Assembly: GCA_947178125.1 (NCBI GenBank)
Contig: CAMWXB010000014.1
Span: 1 to 61,072 of the forward strand
Length of the DNA: 61,072 nucleotides
Origin: an uncultured Lachnospiraceae bacterium
GTDB taxonomy: Bacteria > Bacillota > Clostridia > Lachnospirales > Lachnospiraceae
Direction of reading: 5' to 3'
How positions within the stretch are numbered: the first letter of the stretch is position 1; each line of letters opens with the position of its first letter. This document shows positions 1 through 9,414 of this stretch, piece by piece. The notes under the pieces are model-generated. The model saw only the letters and a program-made list of their open reading frames with translations. It was not told where the DNA came from and did no database searches. The translations under genes and the position numbers were made by a program.

Positions 1-27
1 ATATTATAATAGATATTAAAAATAAGA

Positions 28-57
28 TTGACAAAAATATTGTACATATGATAAAAT
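28..57 (+). promoter_or_regulatory. Sigma-A-type promoter of the first operon
   Basis: TTGACA at 28-33 and TAAAAT at 52-57 are separated by 18 bp. A strong Shine-Dalgarno (AGAAGGAGG, 71-79) follows, with ATG at 88. This would drive the RHH-like gene, the helicase and the genes after it. Confidence 0.6.
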
Positions 58-87
58 AAGACTACGATAAAGAAGGAGGAAAACCAT

Positions 88-717
88 ATGGAAAAAAACA
101 ACAATTACTTCAACAAATTATTGAAATACAGCAAAACGGGTAAGAAACAAGTCGCATTATATTTAGATGAATCCAAAATTGAGAGAATCGATACGATAGG
201 GAAACTTTTTTCTTCGATAAGCGATTCAAAGAGCTTTTCGCGGAACACATTAATCGAGGAAGCGATTGATAAATTTCTGGATGAATCGGAGAAGTTTCTG
301 CAGGAGGAACACGGAATCAATGTTGATGAATTTCTGGAGGAAGCGAGGTCGGGAAAATGTGATACGGTAATTCTGGCTTCTTCCGGCAGGGGATTTGAGG
401 AAACATTTCTGGGCGAAGAGGAGCCGGCCTGCTGGTATCCGTGCAGAATCAGTGAGACCAGAGAAGCCAATTTGAAGTATATTGCGATATATCGCGGGGC
501 GCCTGTTTCGGCGATTACACATTATGCGAAAATTAAGGAATTTGCATACGATCAGGAAAGGGAATGTAAGGTCTGTTATTTTGATGGTTCTCCGATTGAA
601 CTGCCGAACAAGATAGGGATGGGAAATAAGGAAACCTGTTTCTTTGTAGGAACAAAGTATACTACACTTGAATCCTTATTAAATGCCGATAAGGTAGATG
701 AGATTACTTTCGGATAA
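88..717 (+). CDS. Hypothetical protein with ribbon-helix-helix-like N-terminus
   Basis: I do not recognise this 209-residue protein as a whole. Residues about 18-70 have the pattern of a ribbon-helix-helix (CopG/Arc-like) DNA-binding module: a short strand (KKQVALYLDES) followed by two helices including SFSRNTLIEEAIDKFL. Residues about 90-209 form a separate strand-rich domain with WYPCRISE and KYIAIYRGAPVSAITHYAKI. This faintly resembles PUA/EVE-like modules, which is a weak impression only. The start is fixed by AGAAGGAGG nine bases upstream. The gene lies 74 bp before the helicase, so a regulator or accessory role for that helicase is plausible but inferred. Confidence 0.7.
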   Translation: MEKNNNYFNKLLKYSKTGKKQVALYLDESKIERIDTIGKLFSSISDSKSFSRNTLIEEAIDKFLDESEKFLQEEHGINVDEFLEEARSGKCDTVILASSGRGFEETFLGEEEPACWYPCRISETREANLKYIAIYRGAPVSAITHYAKIKEFAYDQERECKVCYFDGSPIELPNKIGMGNKETCFFVGTKYTTLESLLNADKVDEITFG

Positions 718-791
718 ACATTCGTTGATTTTTGCAGGGAAGAAGAATAAAATTATTTTATCTAAGAAGAGGAAATGACAGGTGCAATTCG

Positions 792-3533
792 ATGAATACC
801 AAAACACATATGGTCATTATCAAAGGTGAAATCAGGACATCTGAGGTACAATCGTGTCAGTATGACCATCTTACGAATAAATGGGAAGTTACGTTCCGTA
901 AAGGCAAAACCTATTCATATAGCTGTGAAAATATAGAATATTTAAAGAATCCGGTTGTCTTAAATCCTCATATGTATCGCTTTAGCCGAAATGGGCGTGA
1001 CCTTTTTGGAATAGAGGCCGCCTGTCTTTTTCAGGGCAGATGTAAGACATATTGCCATATATGTTTTGAAGACGGACAGGAGAGAGACTATTTACAAAGC
1101 GAATTAACAGTGGCGGAGTCGTGCCTGAATCAGCGCCAGGCGAAGGATGTATTTGAATATATCAGACAGATTGCGTGTCTGAGCGATATACGGAATGAGG
1201 AAACAGGGGAAAAAATACTGGCAAAGAGGCTTGCAAGGATAACTTTTGTGGGAAAAGATACTGCTTTGGCAGGCTACCTTGCGCCTTCCTCACAAAAAAA
1301 GAAGGCAGAGAAAGAATATATACCGATTTTTCCTTTTGGTTGTAATAATAGTCAGTATACAGCAGTTAAAAATGCGATGGAGAACCAGATCAGTGTTATA
1401 CAGGGGCCGCCGGGAACCGGTAAGACGCAGACCATATTGAATATTATTGCCAATATACTGATGCAGGGTAAAACAGTACAGATTGTTTCCAACAATAATG
1501 CTGCGACGGAAAATGTACTGGAAAAGCTGTCATCTCCCCGCTATGCGCTGGGATTTATTGTGGCGGCACTGGGAAATTCCCAGAATAAAAAGGCGTTCAT
1601 CAATGGACAGAGTGCTGTATATCCGGATATTTCATCGTGGAATCTGGATGAAGAACATCGTATTCTGCTAACTGATATACAGGCTAAATCAGTACAGTTG
1701 AGAAATATTTTTGATAAACAGGAAGAACTGGCGGATCTAAAGCAGGAGCATGCGCAGTTGGTAACGGAATTTGCGTATTTTAAGCAGTATGTTGAAGAAA
1801 CAACGGCTCGTATGGACAGTATTGATGCAAAGAAGCGTCTTTCGTCAAAAGACTGGATGACCTTATGGCAGGAATGTCAGATTATTTCAGAAGAAAAATC
1901 TCAGATTGGATTGTTCTTTAAGCTGAAAAGTCTGTTCCGATATGGATTTTGGAATCGAAGTTTTTATAAACAGGAATTGTCCAAGATCATTACGTCATTT
2001 CAGAAAATGTATTACGACGTAAGGGAAAAGGAGTTATCGGAGAAAATATCGGAAATAGAAGATTATTTAAAGGGTGTCAGCAATCAGCTGTCAGAGGAAT
2101 TGTGTGACCAGTCAATGTTGTTATTAAAGGATAAACTGGCAAGGAAATATGCGGAAAAGGAAAGCCGCGTCGTATTCATGGAAGATGATTTATGGAAAAA
2201 TCCTTATTGTGTTCTGGAAGAATATCCGATTATTCTGAGTACGACATTTTCTTCCAGAAGCAGTCTGAATGCGGATGTGGTATATGATTATCTCATCATG
2301 GATGAGGCATCACAGGTCGATGTGGCAACCGGTGCGCTGGCACTGTCTTGTGCCCGGAATGCCGTTATTGTGGGAGATACGAAGCAGTTGCCCAATGTCG
2401 TTACAGAGGATGTGAGAAAACGGGCAGAAGCAATTTTTGACAGTTTTCATATTCACGATGGTTATCGCTTCACGAAGAGCTTTTTGCAATCGGTGCTGGA
2501 TGTTATGCCCGATGTGACGCAGACACTGCTGCGGGAACATTATCGATGTCATCCTAAAATCATCAATTTCTGCAATCAGAAGTTTTACCGCGGCGAACTC
2601 GTTATCATGACGGAGGATAAAGGGGAAGAGGATGTACTAGCTGTGATAAAGACGGTTCCGGGAAATCATGTCCGCAATCATTACAGCCAGAGACAGATTG
2701 ATGTCATCAAGAACGAAGTGATTCCGACATATGTTACGGACGCAGAACATACAGGTATCATTGCGCCTTACAAAAATCAGGTCGAAGCATTGGAAAAAGA
2801 GTTTCAGGGGATGGATGTCGCGACCGTACATAAATTTCAGGGGAAGGAAAAAGATACTATTATCATTTCAACGGTAGATGATGAAATAACGGAATTTGCG
2901 GATGACCCATACCTAATCAATGTGGCCGTATCAAGAGCGAAAAAAAAGCTGATGTTAGTTGTGACCGGAAACGAACAGCCGCGGGAATGTAACATTACGG
3001 ATTTGATTGCATATATTCAATATCATAATTTTGAGGTTTCTGAAAGTAAGGTATATTCGATTTTTGACTATCTGTATAAGCAGTATCAGGAAGAGAGAAA
3101 AGAATATTTGAAGAGGCATAAAAGAATCTCGGAGTATGATTCGGAAAATTTGATGTATGCTTTTATAGAAGATGTACTGGCAAACGATAAATATGCCTGC
3201 CTGAATGTAGTGTCTCATTTTCAACTGCGGATGCTGTTGAAAAATCCGACTTTGCTGGAGGAACAGGAACGACAGTATGCAATGAATCCCGCTGCTCACA
3301 TTGATTTCCTGATTTATAATAGAATCAGTAAAAAACCGGTACTGGCTATAGAAGTTGACGGATATGCTTTTCATAAGAAAGGGACGGACCAGCATTCGCG
3401 CGATGTCCTGAAAAATCATATTTTGGAATTGTATGAAATTCCTTTGCTGCGGTTTCAGACGAATGGCAGCGGTGAAAAAGAAAAAATTATGGAGAAGCTT
3501 GATGAAATGATGGATGGAGGTAACATATCATGA
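792..3533 (+). CDS. SF1 (UPF1-like) helicase fused to a DUF2726-like nuclease domain
   Basis: A 913-residue protein. Walker A is GPPGTGKTQT, about residue 220. A long helical insertion of about 230 residues follows. Walker B is MDEASQVD, then GDTKQLP, LREHYRCHP, VHKFQGKEKD and NVAVSRAKKKL, the classic DNA2/NAM7/UPF1 helicase series. The last 120 residues contain HIDFLIYN...LAIEVDGYAFH...DVLKNHILE...LLRFQTN, the pattern of DUF2726/DUF559-type PD-(D/E)XK-related nucleases. I chose ATG 792. The in-frame TTG at 732 has no ribosome binding site, while AAGAGGAAA lies a somewhat long distance before 792. Helicase-nuclease fusions of this kind are common in defence islands, but no defence function is shown here. 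Confidence 0.85.
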   Translation: MNTKTHMVIIKGEIRTSEVQSCQYDHLTNKWEVTFRKGKTYSYSCENIEYLKNPVVLNPHMYRFSRNGRDLFGIEAACLFQGRCKTYCHICFEDGQERDYLQSELTVAESCLNQRQAKDVFEYIRQIACLSDIRNEETGEKILAKRLARITFVGKDTALAGYLAPSSQKKKAEKEYIPIFPFGCNNSQYTAVKNAMENQISVIQGPPGTGKTQTILNIIANILMQGKTVQIVSNNNAATENVLEKLSSPRYALGFIVAALGNSQNKKAFINGQSAVYPDISSWNLDEEHRILLTDIQAKSVQLRNIFDKQEELADLKQEHAQLVTEFAYFKQYVEETTARMDSIDAKKRLSSKDWMTLWQECQIISEEKSQIGLFFKLKSLFRYGFWNRSFYKQELSKIITSFQKMYYDVREKELSEKISEIEDYLKGVSNQLSEELCDQSMLLLKDKLARKYAEKESRVVFMEDDLWKNPYCVLEEYPIILSTTFSSRSSLNADVVYDYLIMDEASQVDVATGALALSCARNAVIVGDTKQLPNVVTEDVRKRAEAIFDSFHIHDGYRFTKSFLQSVLDVMPDVTQTLLREHYRCHPKIINFCNQKFYRGELVIMTEDKGEEDVLAVIKTVPGNHVRNHYSQRQIDVIKNEVIPTYVTDAEHTGIIAPYKNQVEALEKEFQGMDVATVHKFQGKEKDTIIISTVDDEITEFADDPYLINVAVSRAKKKLMLVVTGNEQPRECNITDLIAYIQYHNFEVSESKVYSIFDYLYKQYQEERKEYLKRHKRISEYDSENLMYAFIEDVLANDKYACLNVVSHFQLRMLLKNPTLLEEQERQYAMNPAAHIDFLIYNRISKKPVLAIEVDGYAFHKKGTDQHSRDVLKNHILELYEIPLLRFQTNGSGEKEKIMEKLDEMMDGGNIS

Positions 3534-4000
3534 AACTACTGATCAAACAACGCATATTCTCCTGGAGGGATTCCTACGATGTATACGACGAAAGCGGAGA
3601 AGCCAAATATACCGTCAAATCGGAACTGTTCTCATTTGGGCACCAGCTTCATGTATATGACCGGAATCAGAAAGAAGTCGGCGTTATTCATCAGAAATTG
3701 TTGTCTCTTTTGCCAGCCTTTGAAATAGAAATCGACGGAAGAAGCAGAGGAACGATTCAAAAGCAGTTTACCCTTTTTAAGCCGCGGTATGAAATTGATT
3801 ATAACGGCTGGCGCGTGGAAGGAGATGTTTTCGGCTGGGATTATGATGTTTACAGCGGATACAGCGTTGTAGTACATATTTCCAAGGAATTGCTTCATTG
3901 GGGCGATACCTATGTGATTGATTTCGGGAACCCGGCGGATGAATTGGACGGCCTGCTTTTGGTGCTCGCCATCGATGCGGCGAATTGCAGTCAGAACTAG
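3530..4000 (+). CDS. LURP-one-related (YxjI-like) protein
   Basis: A 156-residue protein whose repeated beta-strand pattern (YDVYDESGEAKYTVKSELF, HVYDRNQKEVGVIHQK, YEIDYNGWRVEGDVFGWDYDV) matches the LOR/Tubby-like YxjI family. Function in bacteria is unknown, and a Tubby-like barrel is the expected fold. Its ATG overlaps the helicase stop by four bases (ATGA), so the two are translationally coupled. No signal peptide or membrane segment is present. I see nothing that links it mechanistically to the helicase. Confidence 0.75.
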   Translation: MKLLIKQRIFSWRDSYDVYDESGEAKYTVKSELFSFGHQLHVYDRNQKEVGVIHQKLLSLLPAFEIEIDGRSRGTIQKQFTLFKPRYEIDYNGWRVEGDVFGWDYDVYSGYSVVVHISKELLHWGDTYVIDFGNPADELDGLLLVLAIDAANCSQN

Positions 4001-4029
4001 GGTGAGAAGAAGGAAAAAGGGAAAAGTAC

Positions 4030-5664
4030 ATGAAAGGAAAAGTTGTTGAAAGAAAAAACGCTAACGGAAAATACAATATGACCGCGCGGTCAGCGGGCGC
4101 GCTGCTACTTACAGCATTGTTTCTCACCGCCTGCGGTACAGAAGAACAGACTGATTCAGCAGACGGCCCAGAAATGTCGAATACCGTCGAAGAAATTGAC
4201 AGCTCTGTCAGAAAAAGTACGGATGAAGAAGCGCAAAATACCGAAGATGCGGAATCTCCCGAACTGCCGGAAGCAGCTGAGCCCTGGACAGACTTGACCC
4301 CGCGTCCGATTGATTTCCCGTTTCCCTATTTTATGGAAGAATACACGCTGTCGCTCGTACCGTTACGGGATGAACCCGGCCAATATGCGCTGCGGCTTTG
4401 CAATGAATATGGAACAATTGTGCAGCAGTTCTCCTGTGGTGCGCTGACGGAGCCGGTAACATATCAATATGATGATTTATACTATGATTATTATGCGGAC
4501 TTGGAAATTTTTTCGGCAGACAGCCCGACAGGACTTCTTTTTCCTTTTGATCCGAATGGCGATGAGTTTATAGAGGAGGCAATCGAAATTCCCCGTTATG
4601 AGGACGTTGACGGGCCAAATGTCATGGTATGTGAAGAAAATGAAGAATATGTGGAAAAAAAGATTTGTCAGTTGAATAAGGCATATGACTGGATGGAGGA
4701 GCTTCGGCAGTGGCATTTGGAAAAAGAAACGGGAAAGTTGGTAATATGGAACTGCCTTGAGCAAAGGGCTGTCTTTTCAGGGCAGACAGCTTTAGATGAA
4801 AACTGGGAACCGGTGAATATGAAATATTATTATTATCATTTATGGAATGCCTGGTATCTGCTCGGTTCCTTTTCGGAGCAGGATGTGATTCCCGTCTGGA
4901 TATCCGAGCCGAGGGAAGAAATGGGCGAGCGGGAAGAAAGCGGTTTTGAGTATGTGCAGTATGCCGTCTGGGGAAATTCCGGATATACGGCAGAGTACAA
5001 AGACAAACAGTCTTTGCTGGATGAATATGGGTTCGGGGATAAGGAACCTGATTATGAGTCTTACGATGAAAGAGGCAATCTCCGGCTGGAGCTGTATGTG
5101 GACGAGACATCGGGAACGGCATGCGGCTTTGCCCACGATTACCGTTATACATACGATCTGGAGAAACGGGAATATCTTTATGGCTTTACGGTCGATTCCA
5201 TTTGGGAACAGGAGTGGAAAGAACCCGACCCGTTCAATATGAAATCTGTCGATGGAACGGATGGCGCGAACCAGGTGGAAGCATATGAAGAAAGATTGGA
5301 TTACAGAGAAGACGGACAACCGGATTATTTTGAATCAAAGGGCTATATCGAATGGCTGCGGGATGAGGACGAGGAAGAGGAATACAAAGATATGCTTTTA
5401 CAGATCAGCTATATCTATCGGGATGACGGCACTTTATATTATCGGGGATATCGGCATAACAATTCTGTATTCGGTACGACTTTCTGTAATCTGAACAGTT
5501 ACTATGACGAACGCGGAAGGGTCAGCTACGAGGATGGCTATATTACCCATGGCACTTATTACTATTACTATTTTTATGAGAATGATGAAAAAAAACCAAA
5601 ATACTGTCTGGCATTAGATGACAATCTGGGGTATCATATTCCTGTAATGATACGTTTTCGGTAA
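4030..5664 (+). CDS. Large acidic lipoprotein, hypothetical
   Basis: A 544-residue protein with a lipoprotein signal: a basic start, the hydrophobic run ALLLTALFL, and lipobox LTAC with Cys at about residue 35. An acidic Ser/Glu-rich linker follows. The mature part is rich in Tyr, Asp and Glu, with many short Tyr-Asp runs (YDERGRVSYEDGY, YDERGNLRLE) that suggest beta-hairpin repeats. No catalytic motif is visible. A second in-frame ATG lies at 4078, but AAGGAAAAAGGG just before 4030 supports the longer form. It follows the YxjI-like gene by 29 bp and is probably cotranscribed. Confidence 0.7.
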   Translation: MKGKVVERKNANGKYNMTARSAGALLLTALFLTACGTEEQTDSADGPEMSNTVEEIDSSVRKSTDEEAQNTEDAESPELPEAAEPWTDLTPRPIDFPFPYFMEEYTLSLVPLRDEPGQYALRLCNEYGTIVQQFSCGALTEPVTYQYDDLYYDYYADLEIFSADSPTGLLFPFDPNGDEFIEEAIEIPRYEDVDGPNVMVCEENEEYVEKKICQLNKAYDWMEELRQWHLEKETGKLVIWNCLEQRAVFSGQTALDENWEPVNMKYYYYHLWNAWYLLGSFSEQDVIPVWISEPREEMGEREESGFEYVQYAVWGNSGYTAEYKDKQSLLDEYGFGDKEPDYESYDERGNLRLELYVDETSGTACGFAHDYRYTYDLEKREYLYGFTVDSIWEQEWKEPDPFNMKSVDGTDGANQVEAYEERLDYREDGQPDYFESKGYIEWLRDEDEEEEYKDMLLQISYIYRDDGTLYYRGYRHNNSVFGTTFCNLNSYYDERGRVSYEDGYITHGTYYYYYFYENDEKKPKYCLALDDNLGYHIPVMIRFR

Positions 5665-5715
5665 AATGAAAAATACAGAGTACGAGACGATAAGGAGATT
5701 AGGAGGAGACAAATT

Positions 5716-6054
5716 ATGCAAATGGATATCAAAGAGGTAAAATTGGAAATCTATGTCCCGGAGGAATATGTCGCGAAGATCAGGGATGATCTGGCTGAGA
5801 GAGGTATCGGCAGAGTCGGTAATTACAGCCATGTTGTTGCTTATCAGGAGTCTAAAGGGTTCTGGAAACCTCTTGAGGGAAGTAAGCCTTATCAGGGAGA
5901 AAAAGGAGAACTGTGCAGTGGAACAGAAGTAAAGATGGAAGTACACTGTCCGGTCGAAAAGGTAAAACAGGCTTTTCGGATCATCCAGATGATTCATCCG
6001 TATGAAGAGCCGGTCATCGATATCATACCGCTGTTGAATGGACAGCTGTTCTGA
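5716..6054 (+). CDS. YqfO/NIF3-insert-like (CutA/PII-type fold) small protein
   Basis: A 112-residue protein. KLEIYVPEEYVAKIRDDLAERGIGRVGNYSHV, the central GFWKPLEGSKPYQG and the terminal IHPYEEPVIDIIPL are the hallmarks of the stand-alone COG3323 family. This family corresponds to the domain inserted in NIF3/YqfO proteins and has a CutA/PII-like ferredoxin fold. Its role is not known. GGAGGAG at 5701-5707 fixes the start. It sits between a lipoprotein and a nucleotide pyrophosphatase. Confidence 0.75.
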   Translation: MQMDIKEVKLEIYVPEEYVAKIRDDLAERGIGRVGNYSHVVAYQESKGFWKPLEGSKPYQGEKGELCSGTEVKMEVHCPVEKVKQAFRIIQMIHPYEEPVIDIIPLLNGQLF

Positions 6055-6101
6055 AAAGAGCAGAGACTACAATTGAACTTGATTTTGGAGGCATGGTCTT
6101 T

Positions 6102-6827
6102 ATGGGGCAGAAAGAATATTTACATATTGAGAAAGGATTCAAAGGAAAGGAGCGCACCGATAAAGCGCCGGACAATCGCGTATTGGACAGTGAAACGCAG
6201 GCTGTGGCACAGCTCTTATATGGAACCGGAAATCATGCCAAACTGGCGGCGATGCAGAGGCGCTTAGAGCCGTTATCCCTGAAAATAATCGGGTTAAAGG
6301 ATATTGTGCAAAAATTTCCTTCAATTCCAAAAGTGCGGGAAGATGGTGCGACGCCGCTCGAAAATGCGGAGAAGAAAGCGCTTGCCTATTACAGGGCATT
6401 TCGGATGCCTGTATTTTCCTGCGATTCCGGCCTGTATTTCGAGGGGGTTCCGGACGAGGAACAGCCGGGCGTTCATGTAAGGACAGTGCGGGGGAAAACG
6501 CTCACCGATGAAGAAATGCTGAAGCATTACGCAGGCATGGCGAAAAAGTACGGCGATTTAAAGACCGTATACAGAAATGCGGTCTGTCTCGTAATTGATG
6601 AAGCGCATATCCATAAAGCGATGGAAAAAAGCATGGAAAGCGAGCCTTTTCTGATTACATCCAGACCGCATAAAGACGGCATTCGCGAAAGAGGGTTTCC
6701 TCTCGACTGCCTGTCCGTCCATATCGGAACGGGAAGCTATTATTATGATCTGCCGGAAAGCAAACTGGACCAGTTTGCCCTGGAAGATGGTTTTCTGGCA
6801 TTTTTTGAACAACACATTTTTATGTGA
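6102..6827 (+). CDS. HAM1/RdgB-like non-canonical purine NTP pyrophosphatase
   Basis: A 241-residue ITPase-family protein. This family hydrolyses dITP/XTP-type nucleotides to monophosphates. Visible family signatures are TGNHAKLAAMQ (the TxNxxK substrate loop), the IPKVREDGATPLENAEKKA helix and PVFSCDSGLYFEGV (the acidic metal site). It is longer and more divergent than typical RdgB (about 200 residues), and the C-terminal SHR nucleobase motif is not obvious, although SRPHKDGI may replace it. GGAGG at 6086-6090 is almost against ATG 6093 but well spaced for ATG 6102, so I use 6102. It converges with the GH127 gene. Confidence 0.75.
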   Translation: MGQKEYLHIEKGFKGKERTDKAPDNRVLDSETQAVAQLLYGTGNHAKLAAMQRRLEPLSLKIIGLKDIVQKFPSIPKVREDGATPLENAEKKALAYYRAFRMPVFSCDSGLYFEGVPDEEQPGVHVRTVRGKTLTDEEMLKHYAGMAKKYGDLKTVYRNAVCLVIDEAHIHKAMEKSMESEPFLITSRPHKDGIRERGFPLDCLSVHIGTGSYYYDLPESKLDQFALEDGFLAFFEQHIFM

Positions 6828-6849
6828 TAGAAAACTGTCATCATGCTTT

Positions 6850-8781
6850 TTATGTAGCATCCATCCAGACGCGCATCTGGTTTTCGCCCCGGTTGCCCCA
6901 GGTATAATAAGGAACGGCCATAGCTTTGCACGGTTTAGCGCCGGGCGCTTTGTCCGTATACAATTCATCGATTGCATCCGTGCGGAAGGCATCGGCCGTG
7001 ATCGTTACCGTGCCGCCCAGAAGATTTTCTTGAAAATCGGATACTTCAAGACGGCCTTCTTTTTGTAGAGAAAGAGACAGCACATCACCTTGATTGTCTA
7101 CGCCCTCGAAGCAGTATATGAGCGGCCCGCGGCTGATGGCCGTCTTGCCGGTCAATTCCGGTATTTTGGGCGAAGCATATTGGAAGCGGGCTGTTCTATC
7201 GAGCGACAGTTTGACGGTATCTCCATCCGAGACGGTAAGATATAGATACCCCTTTTTCAGTGTGATATCCGCCGCATCGGGCGTTTTTTCGTTCAGTGTA
7301 AGCTGCCATGTCCTGCTCCATCCGGGAATGCGGACAGCCAGTCTGCCGCCCTTTTCGATGCGGTAGAGAATATCGAAATCATAAGGATATTTCGTTTCAC
7401 AGGTGAATCTCATTCCATTCTCAAGGCTGACTTCGCCTTCTGCGAACAGATGGCAGAAAGCCGTATCAGCGTTTTCTCCGTAAGCATATTTCCCGAAAGA
7501 AGAAATCAGACGGGCAACGTTCGGCGGGCAGCAGGCGCAGGCATACCATTTCGGGCGTACCGGAAGGTCGTGCCTGTGTGTCGGGGAAATACCGGATATG
7601 CCCGGAACGACTTCCAACGGATTGACATAGAAGAAACGCCTGCCATCGAGCTGCATTCCGGCAAGCACTGTATTGTAAAAGGCGCGTTCGCATATATCGC
7701 CGTATTCTCCGTTCAATTCATTTTCAAGCATTCTGGAGGCAAAGAATATCAGACCGATGGAAGCACAGGTTTCCGCATAAGCGGTGTCACCCGGCAGATC
7801 GTAATCGACGCTGAAAGCTTCGCCGTGAACGGTAGAACCGATGCCGCCAGTCAGATACATACGGCGCCTGGTAATGCTTTCCCATAATCTGCGGCAGGCC
7901 TCGAACAATTCTTTGTCGTCTGTGGCTGCGGCAAAGTCTGCCATAGCGGTATAGAGATATACAGCGCGTACTGCATGGCCGACTGCGTCTTTTTGTTCCC
8001 GCACAGGGGCGGATGCCTGTAAATAGTCTGTCTCTGTAGGAGAGTTTCCCCACACGCTCCAATCACGCTTTTCCTTTTCTTTCTCATAAAAATGCGGGTC
8101 CACACCGCGCGTATTGATAAAATGTTTTGCCAGTTCCATGCAATGCTCATTGCCGGAGACGCGGTACATTTTCAGGAGAGCCAGTTCCACTTCGGGATGT
8201 CCCGGGCAGCCTTCGTGTCCTTCCGTGATGAAATGCCGGTAAATGTGCTCCATATTTTTCAGCATGACCTGTAAAAGCTTATCTTTTCCGGTCGCTTCAT
8301 AATAAGCGCATGCCGCTTCCATCATATGGCCGGAGCAATACAGTTCATGGCCTTCCAGAAGATTCGTCCACCGTTTGTCCCGGTCTTTGATCGTATAATA
8401 GGTATTCAGATAGCCGTCTTCATCCTGTGCGCCGGAGATAATGTCGATCAGCGAATCGACCGTGCTCTCCAGCTTGTCATCCGGAAAAAGAGAGAGGGAA
8501 TAGGAGGCCGCTTCAATCCATTTGGCAGCATCGCTGTCCTGAAAGACCATGCCGTAAAAGCCGTCGCCGCAGTCAGCATCGCTGCCGTCGTTTTTGGAAC
8601 GAAGGACCTTTCCGGCATTGATGAAATTCTGAATTACATGACTTTTCTCCGTATCCGGCGCTTCATCGCAAAGAACGCCGTACTGATAGGGAATTACGAC
8701 GTCTTTCACCAATCGCTGGTATGTTCCGATGAATCCGCCGGCCCGATAGGCTCTGATAGATGCCTGATGCTGTATTTTCAT
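6850..8781 (-). CDS. GH127-type beta-L-arabinofuranosidase-like glycoside hydrolase
   Basis: A 643-residue protein of the former DUF1680 family (GH127; the characterised member HypBA1 is a beta-L-arabinofuranosidase). Key features are GYLNTYYTIKDRDKRWTNLLEGHELYCSGHMMEAACAYY, TGGIGSTVHGEAF, YAETCASIG (Glu and Cys of the Zn site) and KWYACACCPPNVARL (the Cys pair, one expected to be the nucleophile). No signal peptide, so it is cytoplasmic. An in-frame upstream codon at 8865 lies inside the preceding lipoprotein gene, and AAGGGAG seven bases before 8781 fixes the start. It is probably cotranscribed with that lipoprotein. The exact substrate (arabinofuranose or another deoxy/pento-sugar) is not determined by the sequence. 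Confidence 0.85.
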   Translation of the reverse strand: MKIQHQASIRAYRAGGFIGTYQRLVKDVVIPYQYGVLCDEAPDTEKSHVIQNFINAGKVLRSKNDGSDADCGDGFYGMVFQDSDAAKWIEAASYSLSLFPDDKLESTVDSLIDIISGAQDEDGYLNTYYTIKDRDKRWTNLLEGHELYCSGHMMEAACAYYEATGKDKLLQVMLKNMEHIYRHFITEGHEGCPGHPEVELALLKMYRVSGNEHCMELAKHFINTRGVDPHFYEKEKEKRDWSVWGNSPTETDYLQASAPVREQKDAVGHAVRAVYLYTAMADFAAATDDKELFEACRRLWESITRRRMYLTGGIGSTVHGEAFSVDYDLPGDTAYAETCASIGLIFFASRMLENELNGEYGDICERAFYNTVLAGMQLDGRRFFYVNPLEVVPGISGISPTHRHDLPVRPKWYACACCPPNVARLISSFGKYAYGENADTAFCHLFAEGEVSLENGMRFTCETKYPYDFDILYRIEKGGRLAVRIPGWSRTWQLTLNEKTPDAADITLKKGYLYLTVSDGDTVKLSLDRTARFQYASPKIPELTGKTAISRGPLIYCFEGVDNQGDVLSLSLQKEGRLEVSDFQENLLGGTVTITADAFRTDAIDELYTDKAPGAKPCKAMAVPYYTWGNRGENQMRVWMDAT

Positions 8782-8821
8782 AAAATATCTCCCTTCGCCG
8801 TCATTGGCAGCATGCCCTGTT

Positions 8822-9355
8822 TTACTCTTCGCTCCCTCTGGAGACGAGCGGATGCAGATAAGCATACTGCAATGCCTTGTTTTCGGAAGTGATCATCGTT
8901 GTTATGATGATATCTCCGTTTTCCCGATACCAGACGCCGCCGTAGTTGCCAATGCCGCCGGCGTCGTATCCGCTTTCACCATTCTCTGCGGTGATGGATG
9001 TGCTGATGGTCTCGTAAAGAGATGCAATCTCGTCCGCATCTTCCGCGCTGTAGTTCCAGGCGACGCTCATCAGCTTATTTTCTTCGTTGAACATATATTT
9101 GACCGTACCGGAAAGACCCTCATATTCTTTTGGATAAGTATAGCAGAGTCCGCCATACAGGGAATCGTAGGTGGAATAGCCTTTGCCCTCTGCGGAGAGC
9201 ATATCATCTACCGTACTGCTCCATTGAAGTTCCGTAAAAGGGCAGTCGAGCGCCGGTTCCGTTTCTTTTTCTCCGCCGCAGGCGGTCAGGAGGCAGAGCA
9301 GGAGCATACCGGTCAAAAGGGATAAAAAATGGATTCTTTTTGTCATATCTGTCAT
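8822..9355 (-). CDS. Small lipoprotein, hypothetical
   Basis: A 177-residue protein with a clear type II signal: KRIHFLSLLTGMLLLCLLTAC, Cys at about residue 26. The mature domain (LDCPFTELQWSSTVDDMLSAEGK, VKYMFNEENKLMSVAWNY) has the look of small Firmicute lipoproteins with a single alpha/beta domain, but I cannot assign a family. AAAGG six bases upstream supports ATG 9355. It lies between the AraC gene (59 bp upstream, same strand) and the GH127 gene. Confidence 0.7.
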   Translation of the reverse strand: MTDMTKRIHFLSLLTGMLLLCLLTACGGEKETEPALDCPFTELQWSSTVDDMLSAEGKGYSTYDSLYGGLCYTYPKEYEGLSGTVKYMFNEENKLMSVAWNYSAEDADEIASLYETISTSITAENGESGYDAGGIGNYGGVWYRENGDIIITTMITSENKALQYAYLHPLVSRGSEE

Positions 9356-9414
9356 GGAGAACCTTTCTTGTTAATCGGATAGGAAATTGCTGTGTAAGTA
9401 ACGGTGTCTTTTTA

